DNA from: Saccharina japonica
Taxonomy: Eukaryota; Sar; Phaeophyceae; Laminariales; Laminariaceae
Reading direction: 5' to 3'
NCBI GenBank assembly: GCA_008828725.1
Contig: MEHQ01002224.1
Location: 24,570-88,569 of the forward strand
DNA length: 64,000 bases
Part shown: piece by piece, positions 33,141 to 43,646 of the stretch
How the letters are laid out: the number at the start of each line of letters is the position of its first letter
How positions within the stretch are numbered: position 1 is the stretch's first letter
Translations under genes and position numbers: made by a program
Notes under the pieces: generated by a model
What the model saw: only the letters and a program-made list of their open reading frames with translations
Database searches by the model: none
Told to the model about the DNA's origin: nothing

Positions 33141-33179
33141 ATATATTTTTTCTGGGTCATAAAACAAAAACACTTTGTT

Positions 33180-33770
33180 GGAGTTGATTAATCGTACTGG
33201 TACTCTGTAATTTTCCGTGTTCGGGCACACGAAACACAAAACACCACAGCTCTGCATAGTAAAGCGTGCGTACTCGTACTCCTACATACTCGAAGTACAG
33301 CAGTATGTGCTCGTACTCGAACAACGGTCGAGCCTACTGCTGTGCCCATTTATGAAGCTGCACGTACGCGTACGAAGTGATGGCACATACATAAATGCTT
33401 GTTATGGACTGCGAATAAGGAACATGTACAAGCAGACGATATGCAAAGGGCTGACAAAATGTTACTCCTATGATACTACTGCAATCATTAAAAGAAGTCA
33501 CCTCTTTGTGTTTGCGCACTACCACCCCCCTGTTAAGACTTTTAAAAAAGCTCGATATGCCACCCAGAATCCAAGATCGTGCCTACGCCTCGCTTCTTTC
33601 TCTCTACCCCCGCACGCGTTCGCGGCGTGGTAAGCGGGGGGGGCAAAGGGCAAGGGGTGTCGGAGCCGATTCTCGAAGAGAGCGCCCGAAGAATTAAAAA
33701 CAAACTCAAGATATTGAGGTGCCGAGATTCCGATGCTGAGGCCGGCCCGGAATAAACCATTTTTATCCTG
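33180..33770 (+). repeat. Dispersed repeat T, copy 1
   Basis: Direct match to 56690-57290: GTGTTCGGGCACACG, GCATAGTAAAGCGTGCG, ACGCGTTCGCGGCG, GCCGAGATTCCGATnCTGAG, GGCCGGCCCGGAAT. Parts recur at 56150-56270 and 56500-56600. Confidence 0.75.
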
Positions 33771-34129
33771 CATGCTTTAGGATGGACTCAACATTAAAAT
33801 CTATTATAATTACTTTTAGGGTTTAGTTTCAGTTTCGGCTCTGAAATACCTCTATATTTTCTTGACCGCGGTTATTTGACTGAGATTGTTTGACCGGGGT
33901 TATCTGCCGCCGCTTTTTATACCGCTTTTCGCCGACGGCGAACATACGGCCTCGAGCAAGCCGAGACAAGCCGCGACGGCACGCTCGTGGAGGTGCCTTC
34001 CCGCATGTCACCCCTCGCTCCCTGGGAAGTCTCGTGGGTCTGCTCGGTAAGCTCGGCGATAAATCGCGCTCCCCGTCCAAAATGCCGTATTCACTCGAGG
34101 TGTTGATCGTTTGTTTTCACGCTTGATTG

Positions 34130-35221
34130 GAGTGCTTGCGTTTTTTTTTTTTTAACTTTTACTTCTCTAAAACTTCTGCCAAAGGAAGGATTTGAGGTAA
34201 ATTTTTGAAAAAAAAAGGCAAAAAAATACTTCAGAGAAGTATGTTTTTGATCAAAAGTTACGGTAACTTTTGTCTCTCAGTTTGATTGGCCTACACCCAC
34301 CGAGCATTCTACCGACGCAGAACGCCCCAAATCATGGGAGATGTCTCCCATACGCCACAACCTTGCTGCTTGCTCTACACAACACAACCACCGGTGGGAG
34401 CACAGAGGCTCGAGAGGTGTAGCTACAGTATGATACTGACAAGCGGTGCTGGATTTTGCTAACGGGGCGCCGGCGGACTGCTGGCGGCCCGCTACGGTAC
34501 GCTTTCGCCGGCTTGGTGTCGTGGAGGATGCGCTGTTCAGAAGAAATACTCGTTACTCGTACGAGTCGTACTCGTATGGAGACGTACTCGTACCGCATTG
34601 CTCGTAGAGCGCGACAGGATGACAGATCGTCGTGTATCATTTCAATTTCACCACACTGCGGTAGCAGCAGTATCAGCACTAGCAGCAGCGGCGGCGCGCC
34701 GCCACGGTCTATATATGTCGGGCGCCGGGCGGGCTTGGAGCGGAGCGTGCCGGCGCGGTGTCGCGCGTAGGTCGTGGGCAGCAGCAGGAGCAGCACACGA
34801 CGACAAGAATAGTCGGGCGCAAAATCGAAAAAGGTAAAAACGGAAGCTGTTGGTTCTGCTGCTCTGCTGCTGCTGCCGCTGCTGCCGCTGCTGCTGGGGC
34901 TGCCGCCACGTAGCTGCAGTCACCGGTGCTGCTGCTTGCGGTCGTGAGATAGCAGCTGCGGCACTGCGGTCATACCCCTGACGCCGCCACCGTTGCTGGG
35001 CTGCCGTTCCTCTCGTATACGTTACTTTCTGTTTTCCTGTTTCGTTGTTTGTTTGGTTTGCGGCATTGCCTCATCCCACTTCCCTTATCATCTTCGGAGG
35101 CGTCGCCTGCAGGATTTTCTTCGCTTCTATCGCAAACACACCGAAACCATGAGGGAAAGGGAATTGACTTTTTTGAGCGGAAGGAAAGTATATATATTTT
35201 TTACTTCTATCGCAAACACTC
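34130..35221 (+). mobile_element. TIR element A, copy 3
   Basis: Starts GAGTGCTTGCG (one change) and ends CGCAAACACTC. It has the same subterminal pair and GC-rich core, and a short CTG/CCG tract. Related to 22606-23719 and 23960-25074. Confidence 0.75.
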
Positions 35222-35973
35222 TATTAGTACGAATAATCATCACCAAACCTTGATTATTCTACATGATTAGATTTGTTTCTGAATCTTGATTATAATCATG
35301 ACTCAATGTGACTCTCGTTTGATAAATATGCTCGTCTTGTGCTCCTTCCTGTGCTCGGTGTTACGAGTATAGAAAGTTTCTAATATAAAGTCTGTTGCCT
35401 AAATTTTCGTGAGTGACTGATTTTTTTCTCGATAAAATCCGTCTTATCCCGTCGGCTAGACACCACCACGAGAGTCGGCGATCGCTTGGGGGTTGGGAGG
35501 ACCGAACTGGCTGGTTTCATTCCTAGGCTGTGTGTGGTCATGGATTCACGGCTCGAGAGGATACGGGGGTCCAAGACGGATGTTCGGTTCGTCAACGGTC
35601 GCGTGTCCGAAAATATAAGGACATTTTTACATACAAAAAATACTCTCAACGGATGGGATACTTCCAGAAAGCTAATCGAAAAAAAAACAAGCGCGGTTCT
35701 AAGCTCGAGCAAAGACACCATCCAGCGGGCGAACGAGCGCACCACGCATCTTACGAACGGCGGCCGACCGGGCTGTCAGATACAAAGGGTGGGGGAAGCT
35801 TAACGTGGGCGGATTCGATAGTGACACGGTCAAGAAATGCTTCATCGACGTAGTAGGTGGCTTTTCGAGATCATCACCTGTAAAAAAAACAAAATACACA
35901 AACTCGGTCGAGTACGAGTACTCGTACATTATACGACCACACGTGACACGTGCAGCAGTACCGTAAGATGGGA
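35222..35973. other. Unassigned spacer with open frames on both strands
   Basis: A 105-codon plus frame (35486-35803; MDSRLERIRGSKTDVRFVNG) and a 121-codon minus frame overlap. Neither has a recognisable domain. Confidence 0.35.
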
Positions 35974-35981
35974 GTTCCAAT

Positions 35982-36353
35982 TAGGGTTGTGTAGCAACCC
36001 CAATACGGGTTTGGTATGTATGATACTTGATAGTTTGGACAGAATCGGCGTGATATTGTCATGATATGTTGATATATATCAACATATCATGATACATCGA
36101 CATATCAGGTCATCATGATATCTTGATATTATTGGATGCGGGGCATATGGTTGGGCCGCACAAAAATGGCGTTATATGACGCCTCTTTTTGGTCTGAAAA
36201 TATCAACTTATCACGGAATCTCACTTGGTATGATATATCATGAGTTGATCTATATCAGCTTATAAGCCTTGTGTTGATGCGCTACTTGATACAATATCAA
36301 CTCAACTTATATCAACATGCCACGCGTGATTTTTGGGTTGATACTCAACCCTA
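35982..36353. mobile_element. hAT-type MITE, 372 bp
   Basis: The 8-bp duplication GTTCCAAT at 35974-35981 and 36354-36361 flanks ends TAGGGTTG and CAACCCTA. The inverted repeat continues with few mismatches for about 20 bases (TAGGGTTGtGTAgCAACCC). An 8-bp duplication with TAGGG-type ends is the hAT signature. The interior is built from TGATAT/ATATCA words and includes a perfect 30-bp palindrome at 36061-36090. No transposase. Confidence 0.9.
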
Positions 36354-36361
36354 GTTCCAAT

Positions 36362-38250
36362 ACAAACCCGGTCCCAGTGACGTATTTTAGCGGAGTCGCT
36401 GGAGTACTTAGACAGCAGTACTTATAGTAGGAGCTGAAATGACTGAGTACTCGCGAGTACCTGTACTGATGTAGTACCACTGATTAGGCTTGCCATTGCA
36501 GCTATTATTCCTCTACTACATACTGCTGTGATTTGTGTCTTCCGTCTCGGGGTTGTACGGGTCAGTTTCTTTCAAGATACTACTATACTGCTGCTGTGTT
36601 GCTGCTTCTGCTGTACAGCAGTTTGACTGTTTGTTTCTTGGAAATGTGTACATACATGCATCCCTGCCTCTGCTATAGTAAGCGTTGTCTACTAACAAGC
36701 TGGGGGGGTGTCTATGTCCGTCTATGTATGTCCAGGCAGGATGGTTGTATGTCCAGGCAGGATGGTGAGAACGGAGTAAAACTATGATTTCGTTTTATGA
36801 TCTCGTTTAAAAAATATTACACCCCATTATTTACTCATACGTGTACCTACTGTATGTATAGTAAAAATAAAGCACGTTTATGAGTATGGAGTATTATATG
36901 TATATGTTGTTTTTGGGGATACTTGTTTATTGTACCTTGTATAGTGTGAGAGATCGATTGATTGATTTGGTTGGAAATTAAATTGAGTCAATGTGAATTG
37001 ATCGATTGGTTTAGAGGATTGACAATTACTGCTGTACAAGTTCTTTGGTCGGGGTTTTGTTTGTCTGACTTCGTTTAAGTACTTGTGGCGTGATAAATCA
37101 CTACAGGAATGTGCCTACGTTCGTCATACAGGTTGAAAATGAGTTCGGGTTTGTTGATTGATCTATACTTGTTGTATACTATGAGACGATCACAAGACAA
37201 GGGCTTTTTGCAGGCAGTTTGGCTTTTGCAAGGCAATTTGGGATTAGCCTTTGTGATGGCTATTTTCTTCCCAAGTTGTACAGGCTCTGCAAGGTCGTTC
37301 TCACAGGTGTTTCAGGGGTGGCTGATACTGCAAACTGGTTCTAGTTTTCAATTATATATGGGGAATGTAAGCCTTTCTATAGCTGCTCTTTGTCATGCTG
37401 AGAGCTTACCGGAATTGGATTCGTGGTTGAGAGATATTGTCATAGGGAGTCAGGAGCGGGGGAAGTTCCATAACAGTACATTGGAATTTTGAGGATTGTA
37501 GAGAATGCATTAATATGAATCAATGGAAACAAAATAACATTTCAGGTGTCAGTGGAGCCATACACGTCATTGGAAGTATTGCATACAGCGGAGCTACATA
37601 CATTTGGGGAGCTACTATACAAATACTTTCAAGGCTGCATAGGAATTTACTACTTATAGTTATGCATGAATACATGTAGACCGTGAAAGCTTTATCGATT
37701 GTTACTCTGTGAATGGATGTTTATACCTCGATAGATGTTTACAAAATGATAGATTCTGCTGTTCAAGATTCGTTGAGATAATGTGTAAAGGTATACAACA
37801 ATGACGGATATAGCTAATACCTACAATTAGATTGATGTGTCTTAGAGCCCTAGAGAATTCCATACCTTACTCTGTTAGTGAAGACTCGAGATTTCGAAGG
37901 ATTGCATATATATTTTATGATAAGTGGACAACTTTCAATAAAGCAGGAAGGTAGATATACATGTACTCGAAACTTTTTCCCACCCACCTTGTCCCAAGCC
38001 AAGGTTTATGCACGTTTGATGGAGACAACCCCGTGTTACTGTACTCCATCGATCCCCTGGACTCCACTCGTCTCCCTGGACTACATCGTTGAACACCATC
38101 TTCGCTTTGTGTCACGCAGCTTGGTCGAATACATCGTGTACCACGCAGCTTCATCGAGTCCGTCGCATACTGCACAGCGCCATTCGTCGGGTACAACACA
38201 GCGTCGTCGAGTCCGTCGTATACTGCACAGCTTCGTCGAGTTTATCTTGC
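36362..38250. other. Unassigned AT-rich DNA upstream of the Ty3-type element
   Basis: A 127-codon plus frame (37109-37492) has no recognisable domain and unlikely composition. 36550-36640 resembles 43940-44000 (GGTCAGTTT-TTCAAGATACTACTA then CTG-rich), so related DNA lies on both sides of the retrotransposon, but I could not turn this into LTRs. About 38110-38250 carries degenerate units with CAGCTTCGTCGAGT. Confidence 0.4.
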
Positions 38251-38322
38251 TCTACACGACAGCAAAGCGATAGGTTTCGTCAAAAGGAAACGGGCGGCGT
38301 CCCGGGGAGGGGGGGAGGAGTG

Positions 38323-39148
38323 ATGGATGGGAAGAACATAACCGGGTCATCAAACAGCCATGGCAGGAAGAAGGGGACCTTTTTGGAGACCTTTTGGTGG
38401 AACTTACCCGAGAGGAGGCCAGCCACAGGGAGCGGCCAGACTGGAGGCCCACCACAGGGCGGTCAGGTTGGATGGGGTCCGCAGGACCGGGAAATCCTGT
38501 AGGAGCGGGAGGTGGGTACAACCAGATGGCCCCTCCCTCCCTACCTTCGCCCTTTGAGTCGGAGGACGATGGGGTCCACAGGCAGCCCCAAGAGGAGCAC
38601 AACGGAACCCTAGATCGCGGTGGGGACCTCCGATGGTGCCAAGACCATCGCAGCAACAACAGCAACCAGGGTTCGCTAGTCAACAGCAGCCAGGGTTCGC
38701 TGGTCAACAGCAGCCAGGGTTCGCTGGTCAACAGCAGCCAGGGTTCGCTGGTCAACAGCAGCCAGGGTTTGCTGGTCAACAGCAGCCAGGGTTCGCTGGA
38801 CAACAGCAACCAGGGTTCGCTGGTCAACAGCAGCCAGGGTTCGCTGGTCAACAGCAGTCAGGGTTCACTGGTCAACAACAACCAGGATTCATCGGACCAG
38901 TGGGAACTCAGGGGTGGCAGGCACCGTGGGGTTATCAACCCATGATGCGGGGGTGGGGACCCCAGGGAGGACAACCACCCTTCCCACTAGGAACTGATGG
39001 ATCGCGGATTGGACAGCTTAATCCGTTATACGACGTAACCGGGGGGTTTTCTAAAGACGCCCAACGCATGGTCGACCGCTTAGTAAAGGAAATGGGGTTA
39101 GAAGGACGGAAGAGCGCTTACGAGTCGGTGCTGCACCGGGAGCGGTAA
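38323..39148 (+). pseudogene. Gag-position protein with QQQPGFAG repeats
   Basis: The ATG at 38323 begins a Gly/Pro-rich stretch whose sense moves between frames (GGPPQGGQVGWGP, then GNPVGAGGGYNQMAPP), so this part is frameshifted. From 38633 one frame runs to TAA at 39146. It holds the octapeptide array, a Trp/Gly/Pro-rich segment (GWQAPWGYQPMM) and a charged C-terminus (DAQRMVDRLVKEMGLEGRK). No CCHC zinc knuckle or classical capsid domain is recognisable. By position this is the Gag; the composition resembles a low-complexity, prion-like, condensate-forming segment, which is inference. Confidence 0.5.
38650..38895 (+). repeat. 24-bp tandem array, about 10 units
   Basis: The unit CAACAGCAGCCAGGGTTCGC plus TGGT encodes QQQPGFAG in the favoured frame. 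Units are nearly identical except at the ends, indicating recent homogenisation. A second frame (NSSQGSLV) also stays open simply because the unit length is a multiple of three. Confidence 0.95.
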
Positions 39149-39177
39149 GGGAGCTCTCGAACACCCCAGCCAGCAAC

Positions 39178-40795
39178 TTCCGATTGCGGTGCTGGTGGAT
39201 ACTGGAGCGGAGAAAACTACGTGTCACGGCAGTTCATCGAGTCCATTGAGGAACGTGATGGTCGAGGCAAATCGCAGGTGAGTCCAACGGGAAAGGGCCT
39301 ACTCAGCACAGCAAACTCAAAGAACAGCGCCGTACCCCCGATGGAAATGGTAAGCTCGTGCTTGCTACCGCTTGTCTTAGCACCGGTCGACCAGATCTTC
39401 CGTGTGAAGCTCCGGGTGGTGAAAGGACTTCCGGACGCGATGGTGCTTGGAGCCGCGTTCATGACGGATCATCGAAGTATCATCAGTTTCGATGGTGAGG
39501 AGGGTTTCCGGCCGACACCATCCTCGTCGTGGGTACCATTCACCCCGAAGGAGGTCGGAGAGGCCGCAACAGGAGTGATGTATGCCGAATGGGACCACTA
39601 TTGCGCGGTGAAACCATCGACAGACGAGCAAGAACCGGAACAGTTGGAGGAACCGAAGATTCCGGCGGGGATTATGGAGTTAGGAAGCTCTGTATGGGAG
39701 GACGAAGGCACTCTGCACTGGAAACTACGCATTGCGAAAGACGTAGAGGTTCAGGGAGGTACCAGTATCCAGGTAGACGCTTTTGTCAAAAGCCCTCAAC
39801 CTCAAGTACAACAGCTCGCAGTGGTAGAGCCAACTAACCGCTATGATCTTAAGCTAGGAGTGGATCTAGGAGTACTAAGGGGACCACAGTGGTGGTTCCC
39901 GGGTATGCCGCTCCAATGCAAGTTGTCGAATGTTACCCAGGATAACGTGAAGATCCAGGGGGGCATCGCGGTTGCGACGGTTTACGCTGTCAACAATTAT
40001 GGATCCAATCGGGAATCAACTTCCGAGTGGGCTGCCAATTGTTCGGCGGTCCGCAAGAAAGACGGGACAGTACGGGTTTTGCAGGATTTTCGAGGTGCCA
40101 ATGCACTGCTCAAGTCACAGAGTGGTGGACTCGGGGACCTGCAGCACATCATGGACGAGATGGAGGGGTCGAAGTATTTCTCCAGCACCGATTTGGCTTC
40201 AGGATTCTTGTAGCTCGAGATCCATGAGGACGATCGACACTTGACGGCATTTCGAGACGCTGACGGGAAGCTGTACGAGTACGTTCGCTGCAGCTTCGGG
40301 TTGAAGACAGTGCCATCCGCGTTTGCCAACTACGTGGGAGGGCGACTGTTACCAGTCAAGGATAAAGGAATCAAGAACTGGTTGGACGACATCGCCATCC
40401 CGTCGAAAACTCTTGAAGGCCATTGGGGGCTGCTTCGTGAAACGCTCGAGTGTCTACGGCAAGGACGTCTAACCGTCAATCTCCAGAAATCGCATTTCTG
40501 TCAGTCGGTCATGGAGTTCGTCGGCATGATCATGGATAACCTTGGTACCAGGCCGGCCCCGAGCAAGATTGATGCTATCACGCAGCTGTCAAGGCCGAAC
40601 ACGGTGGAGGAAGTGCGAGTGCTGCTAGGCATGACAGGGTACTTGCGTGAATTCGTACCCCATTATAGCACAGTGGTAGCGCCCATCTCCGAGTTGCTGA
40701 GAGATCCTAGGTTCAGAACCAAGAGAGCGAAGAAAGGAAAGTTCCGTGGGGAGAAGAACAGAACAAAGCTTTTAATGCGCTTATCGAGGCTTTGA
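39178..40795 (+). pseudogene. pol: Ty3-type protease and reverse transcriptase
   Basis: An aspartic protease active site, AVLVDTGAE, lies at about 39187-39213. The frame then shifts by one and continues NYVSRQFIES. The reverse transcriptase follows in one frame: DGTVRVLQDFRGAN, STDLASGFL, a TAG at 40211 where a Gln codon (CAG) is expected, then LEIHEDDRHLTAF and YVRCSFGLKTVPSAF. The catalytic Asp pair is in NWLDDIAIP (40385-40390; usually YLDDI or YVDDI). The thumb region follows (TVNLQKSHFCQ, GMTGYLREFVPHYS). A frameshift near 40745 moves sense to the RNase H frame. Family recognition is secure; function is lost in this copy. Confidence 0.9.
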
Positions 40796-41200
40796 CGTCA
40801 CCTACAATTCTAGCCCTGCCGGTGTGGACGGGACCATTCTTGCTGTACAGCGACGCCAGTGAGATAGGAGCAGGGGCGGTGCTAACGCAATGCATCGAAG
40901 GAGTGGAGAAGGTGATCGCGTATGCCAGTAAGAGGTGGTCAAGAGGGGACTCCAAAGGGTCAGCAACAGACCGTGAATGCATGGCGGTCACGTGGGCGGT
41001 GAACAAGTTCCAACCCTATCTTTGGGGGCGACCATTCACGCTCATCACGGACTGTTCGGCGTTGACTTGGCTCTTCAAAAGCCAATCCCTGACACCAAAA
41101 TACCACCGCTGGGCTCTGAGGTTGATGGAGCACGACATAACCTTAAAGTGGAGGCCGGGAACACAACATCAGCTCCCGGACGCCATGTCGCGGTTACCGA
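40748..41200 (+). pseudogene. RNase H domain of the Ty3-type polyprotein
   Basis: In the frame from 40792, LLYSDASEIGAGAVL (first catalytic Asp at 40852), ATDRECMAVTWAV (Glu), TLITDCSALTWLF (Asp) and QLPDAMSRLP (Asp) give the full DEDD set. It would remove the RNA strand of the RNA-DNA hybrid. The same frame continues without a break into an acidic linker and the methyltransferase domain, so the two are parts of one polyprotein. Confidence 0.9.
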
Positions 41201-41439
41201 ACAAGAGCAACGTGATCGAGGACTTCGACGACTCTTTTCCAGGGGACGAGTCCTTGCCAAACGGTTACAAGGAGCCACAGGGCCCAGTGATCGACGGCGT
41301 ACACCTCCAAACCTTAGGAGTGGAAGGTGTGGACGAAACTAGTACTCAAAGTCTTGCAGTGCTGGCAGCCATCGCATTCACACCCGCAGACTCATCTGAG
41401 GCAGATACTCAACAGGTCGAGCTTGTTATTGCACCGGAG

Positions 41440-42400
41440 CTTCCAGTGGTGGTCACGCTCGACTGTGGGGGGGGGGGCAGCATCCTTGCATCGGAGGGAT
41501 TGCTGACGGTAAGAAGAGCAGTAGACCAGGACTGGAGAGCACTATAATGCATCAGAGCAAACGGACTGGACAAAGGTGCGAGGCTACTTAGGGTGACAAC
41601 AGGGTCGCAGGAATGCCTAAGCATGTTGATAGAGGTGAAACCAGACGTGGTGATCGGTGACGCCTGCAGGAACTTTGAAGGGGTACGAGAGAAAGAAGGA
41701 GTATCCGGAGCGAGTAGCTTAGCCCAAGCTGCCATCACCTCAGACGCGCGAGTTTTTATACTCGAGCGTTTGGGCAACCTTCTGCGAACGACGGAATGGA
41801 ACGACGATATTTTCCCCGCTTTGGAACGAGAGTCATACATCGTGGACAAGGCGGAGATATTGGCGAGCCAAGTTGGGATTTCGTGGAGGAGGAAACGGAC
41901 GTTCGTGGTAGGAATCAAGGGAGGCCTTGCCACGAAGGAGATGCTAACTATTTGGAAGCGGAGGTTGGAGAAGGTAAAGCAACCAGATCAGGAATTGGGG
42001 GAAAATCTGGAACGAAGAGGCGCATACTTCCTGAGGAGAGGTATCGGAGAGCGAGTGATTTATTCGTTCAACGAACCCATCATCTCTTTGAACCGTGTTC
42101 ACATCATGGGGATAAAGCCAACCGAAGGGTATGTGGGGGGGGGGAGGTGGGCATGATAAATCTTGCGCTCAGAAGTCCGGTGGGGGAAAAGCCAACTGAA
42201 GGGTATGTCGCACACCCAGCGGATACGGCACGCCTTGAAGAAGCTGAGGAGTTGCACTTCAACGACTATGCCAAGATCACCACAGGACAGGAACACTATG
42301 TGATCCTGCAGACGGTCAGCCAAAGCGCAGCGGCGAACGTCATCGCAGATTTCACGTCTCCTCCAATGCTAAGAGCAGTGTTAGTTGAACTAGCTTCTTA
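41440..42400 (+). pseudogene. C5-cytosine DNA methyltransferase-like domain inside pol
   Basis: Motif I: VVTLDCGGGGSILASEG, then RRAVDQDWRAL (acidic AdoMet-ribose contact). A TAA at 41545 interrupts just before CIRANG. Motif IV: PDVVIGDACRNF with the catalytic Cys at 41665-41667 (PPC has become DAC). Motif VI: VFILERLGNLL, Glu kept at 41764, ENV altered. Motif VIII: SWRRKRTFVVG at 41881. After a frameshift at the G10 run 42135-42144: motif IX-like TARLEEAEELHF (Arg 42231) and motif X-like AAANVIADF (Asn 42336). Spacings are I-IV 68, IV-VI 33, VI-VIII about 41 and IX-X 35 codons, close to M.HhaI (Cys81, Glu119, Arg163, Arg272, Asn304). About 100 codons remain for target recognition. KPTEGYV occurs twice across the frameshift. 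The family would transfer methyl from AdoMet to cytosine C5. This copy is broken. Confidence 0.8.
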
Positions 42401-42409
42401 CTGGGAAAA

Positions 42410-43646
42410 CCGGTACCAGAGGTCGTGGAACTGGAAGGATTGGCCTGCATGGTGTTTGAGGATTACCTCGCAGCAGCAGAGACCTTGGGGGTGACGAGAG
42501 CGGTCACGAGATCGCAGGCGAAAGCCACTTCCCAGGAACCGGAGGTTTTCTGGGAGGCAGAACCGCCGTTACCTGAGGAGGGGGAGATGGAGAATACACC
42601 GGCGCAGGCAATCACTACTACTGAGCTACCAGTGGAAGTTGATCGCCCACACAAACGCAGGGGACAGAGAGAGCCCATCCCGAAACCGAAACGGCAACGA
42701 GATCCTTTGGAGGAATCACCGAAGGACACAAGCAGCCGTTCAAGCGGATCAGGGAAAGAGGCCAAGGGGTCCCAGCGGTCGGAGCCGTCCATGCTGGAAA
42801 GGGTGACAGCTATGCTCCAGGATACGTCACAACTGATGCAGAGGCAGTGCGAAAATATGGTACTTGGCAGGATTCGGAAAGAACTCCAGGAAATGGGAAA
42901 ACGAGGAGCAGGAGGTGGCGAATATGTGATGGGCGACAATGGCCTCTTGTGGGTAGCACCTCTGGGAAAGGTCCCACGACTTGCAGCTCCCCAATCTCTC
43001 GTTCCAGGGATTATGGCGCTGGCCCACAGCACCTATGGGCATCCAGGAACGGCAAGGACTACAGCCTTGGTTAGTCGTCGGTATTGCTGCTCTACCCTCA
43101 TCAGGGACGTGAGAGACTACGTCCTCTCGTGTGGGTGCAGGCGTCGCAAGCGATCAGCGAGTCAACGGGTTGCTATACTACCGGCAAGGTGTCTGCAACC
43201 CGGGGAGGTACTCGAAGTCGACATCCAGGACATGGGGGTGAAGTCGGACGCAGGCAACAAAGTTCTACTGGTGGCAGTCGACAAAGCCAGTAAGTTCTTG
43301 TTCGCCTTCCCGCTCCCCACGAAAGAAGCACTCGGAGTAGCGAGGAAACTGCTCGAAGTGATGCTTACTTTGGGCTACCGCTGTATGTTCGCAGTGATCC
43401 GGGATCTGAGTTCACGGCAGAGGTGATGCAACACGTATGCATGTGGTTGAACGTGACCATCGCCTATGGGCCTACCGACCATCCTCGTACGCAGAGGACG
43501 GTGGAGAGACTGGGGGGTGGCTACACAAAGCACTACGTAGAAGAACTGTGCAAGACCTGGCCTCGCAGATGGGACGAGCACGTGCAGCCGGCACTATAGA
43601 TCTATCGTACCGCTCCGGACGATTTCCGCCGCAACATGACGCCTAA
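42410..43646 (+). pseudogene. Linker and integrase of the Ty3-type element, 3' truncated
   Basis: A Glu/Pro/Lys-rich linker (RPHKRRGQREPIPKPKRQR, basic and possibly nuclear-targeting) precedes a short helical segment and the integrase. Zinc-binding part: HSTYGH (His codons 43024 and 43039) and CGCRRRK; the second pair is C-x-C rather than C-x2-C. Catalytic core: first Asp in LEVDIQDMG (43220). A frameshift near 43385 follows. The second Asp is in RSDPGSEF (43396) and Glu in TVERLGG (43504), giving D-x35-E as in canonical integrases. A stop near 43600 sits in the following conserved region, and sense ends at about 43646. It would insert the cDNA into the genome. Confidence 0.85.

Larger units (their letters stand above)
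38251..43646 (+). mobile_element. Defective Ty3/gypsy-type retrotransposon with a DNA methyltransferase domain
   Basis: Order on the plus strand: gag-like (38323-39148), protease (about 39178), reverse transcriptase (to about 40740), RNase H (about 40748-41200), C5-cytosine methyltransferase-like domain (41440-42400), linker, integrase (42900-43646). RNase H before integrase is the Ty3 order. Lesions: frameshifts near 39210, 40745, 42140, 42395 and 43385; in-frame stops TAG 40211, TAA 41545 and one in the integrase tail near 43600. The 3' end stops abruptly after the integrase core, where a different repeat begins, and I see no LTR on either side. Protein-level similarity to active elements is still clear, so it is a moderately old or badly assembled copy. 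Confidence 0.85.

Noticed and set aside
37109-37492. 127-codon plus frame upstream of the Ty3-type element
   Set aside because: No recognisable domain, AT-rich, unusual composition.
38394-38945. Alternative NSSQGSLV repeat frame over the 24-bp array
   Set aside because: The unit length is a multiple of three, so several frames stay open. The QQQPGFAG frame continues into protein-like sequence up to the protease region.
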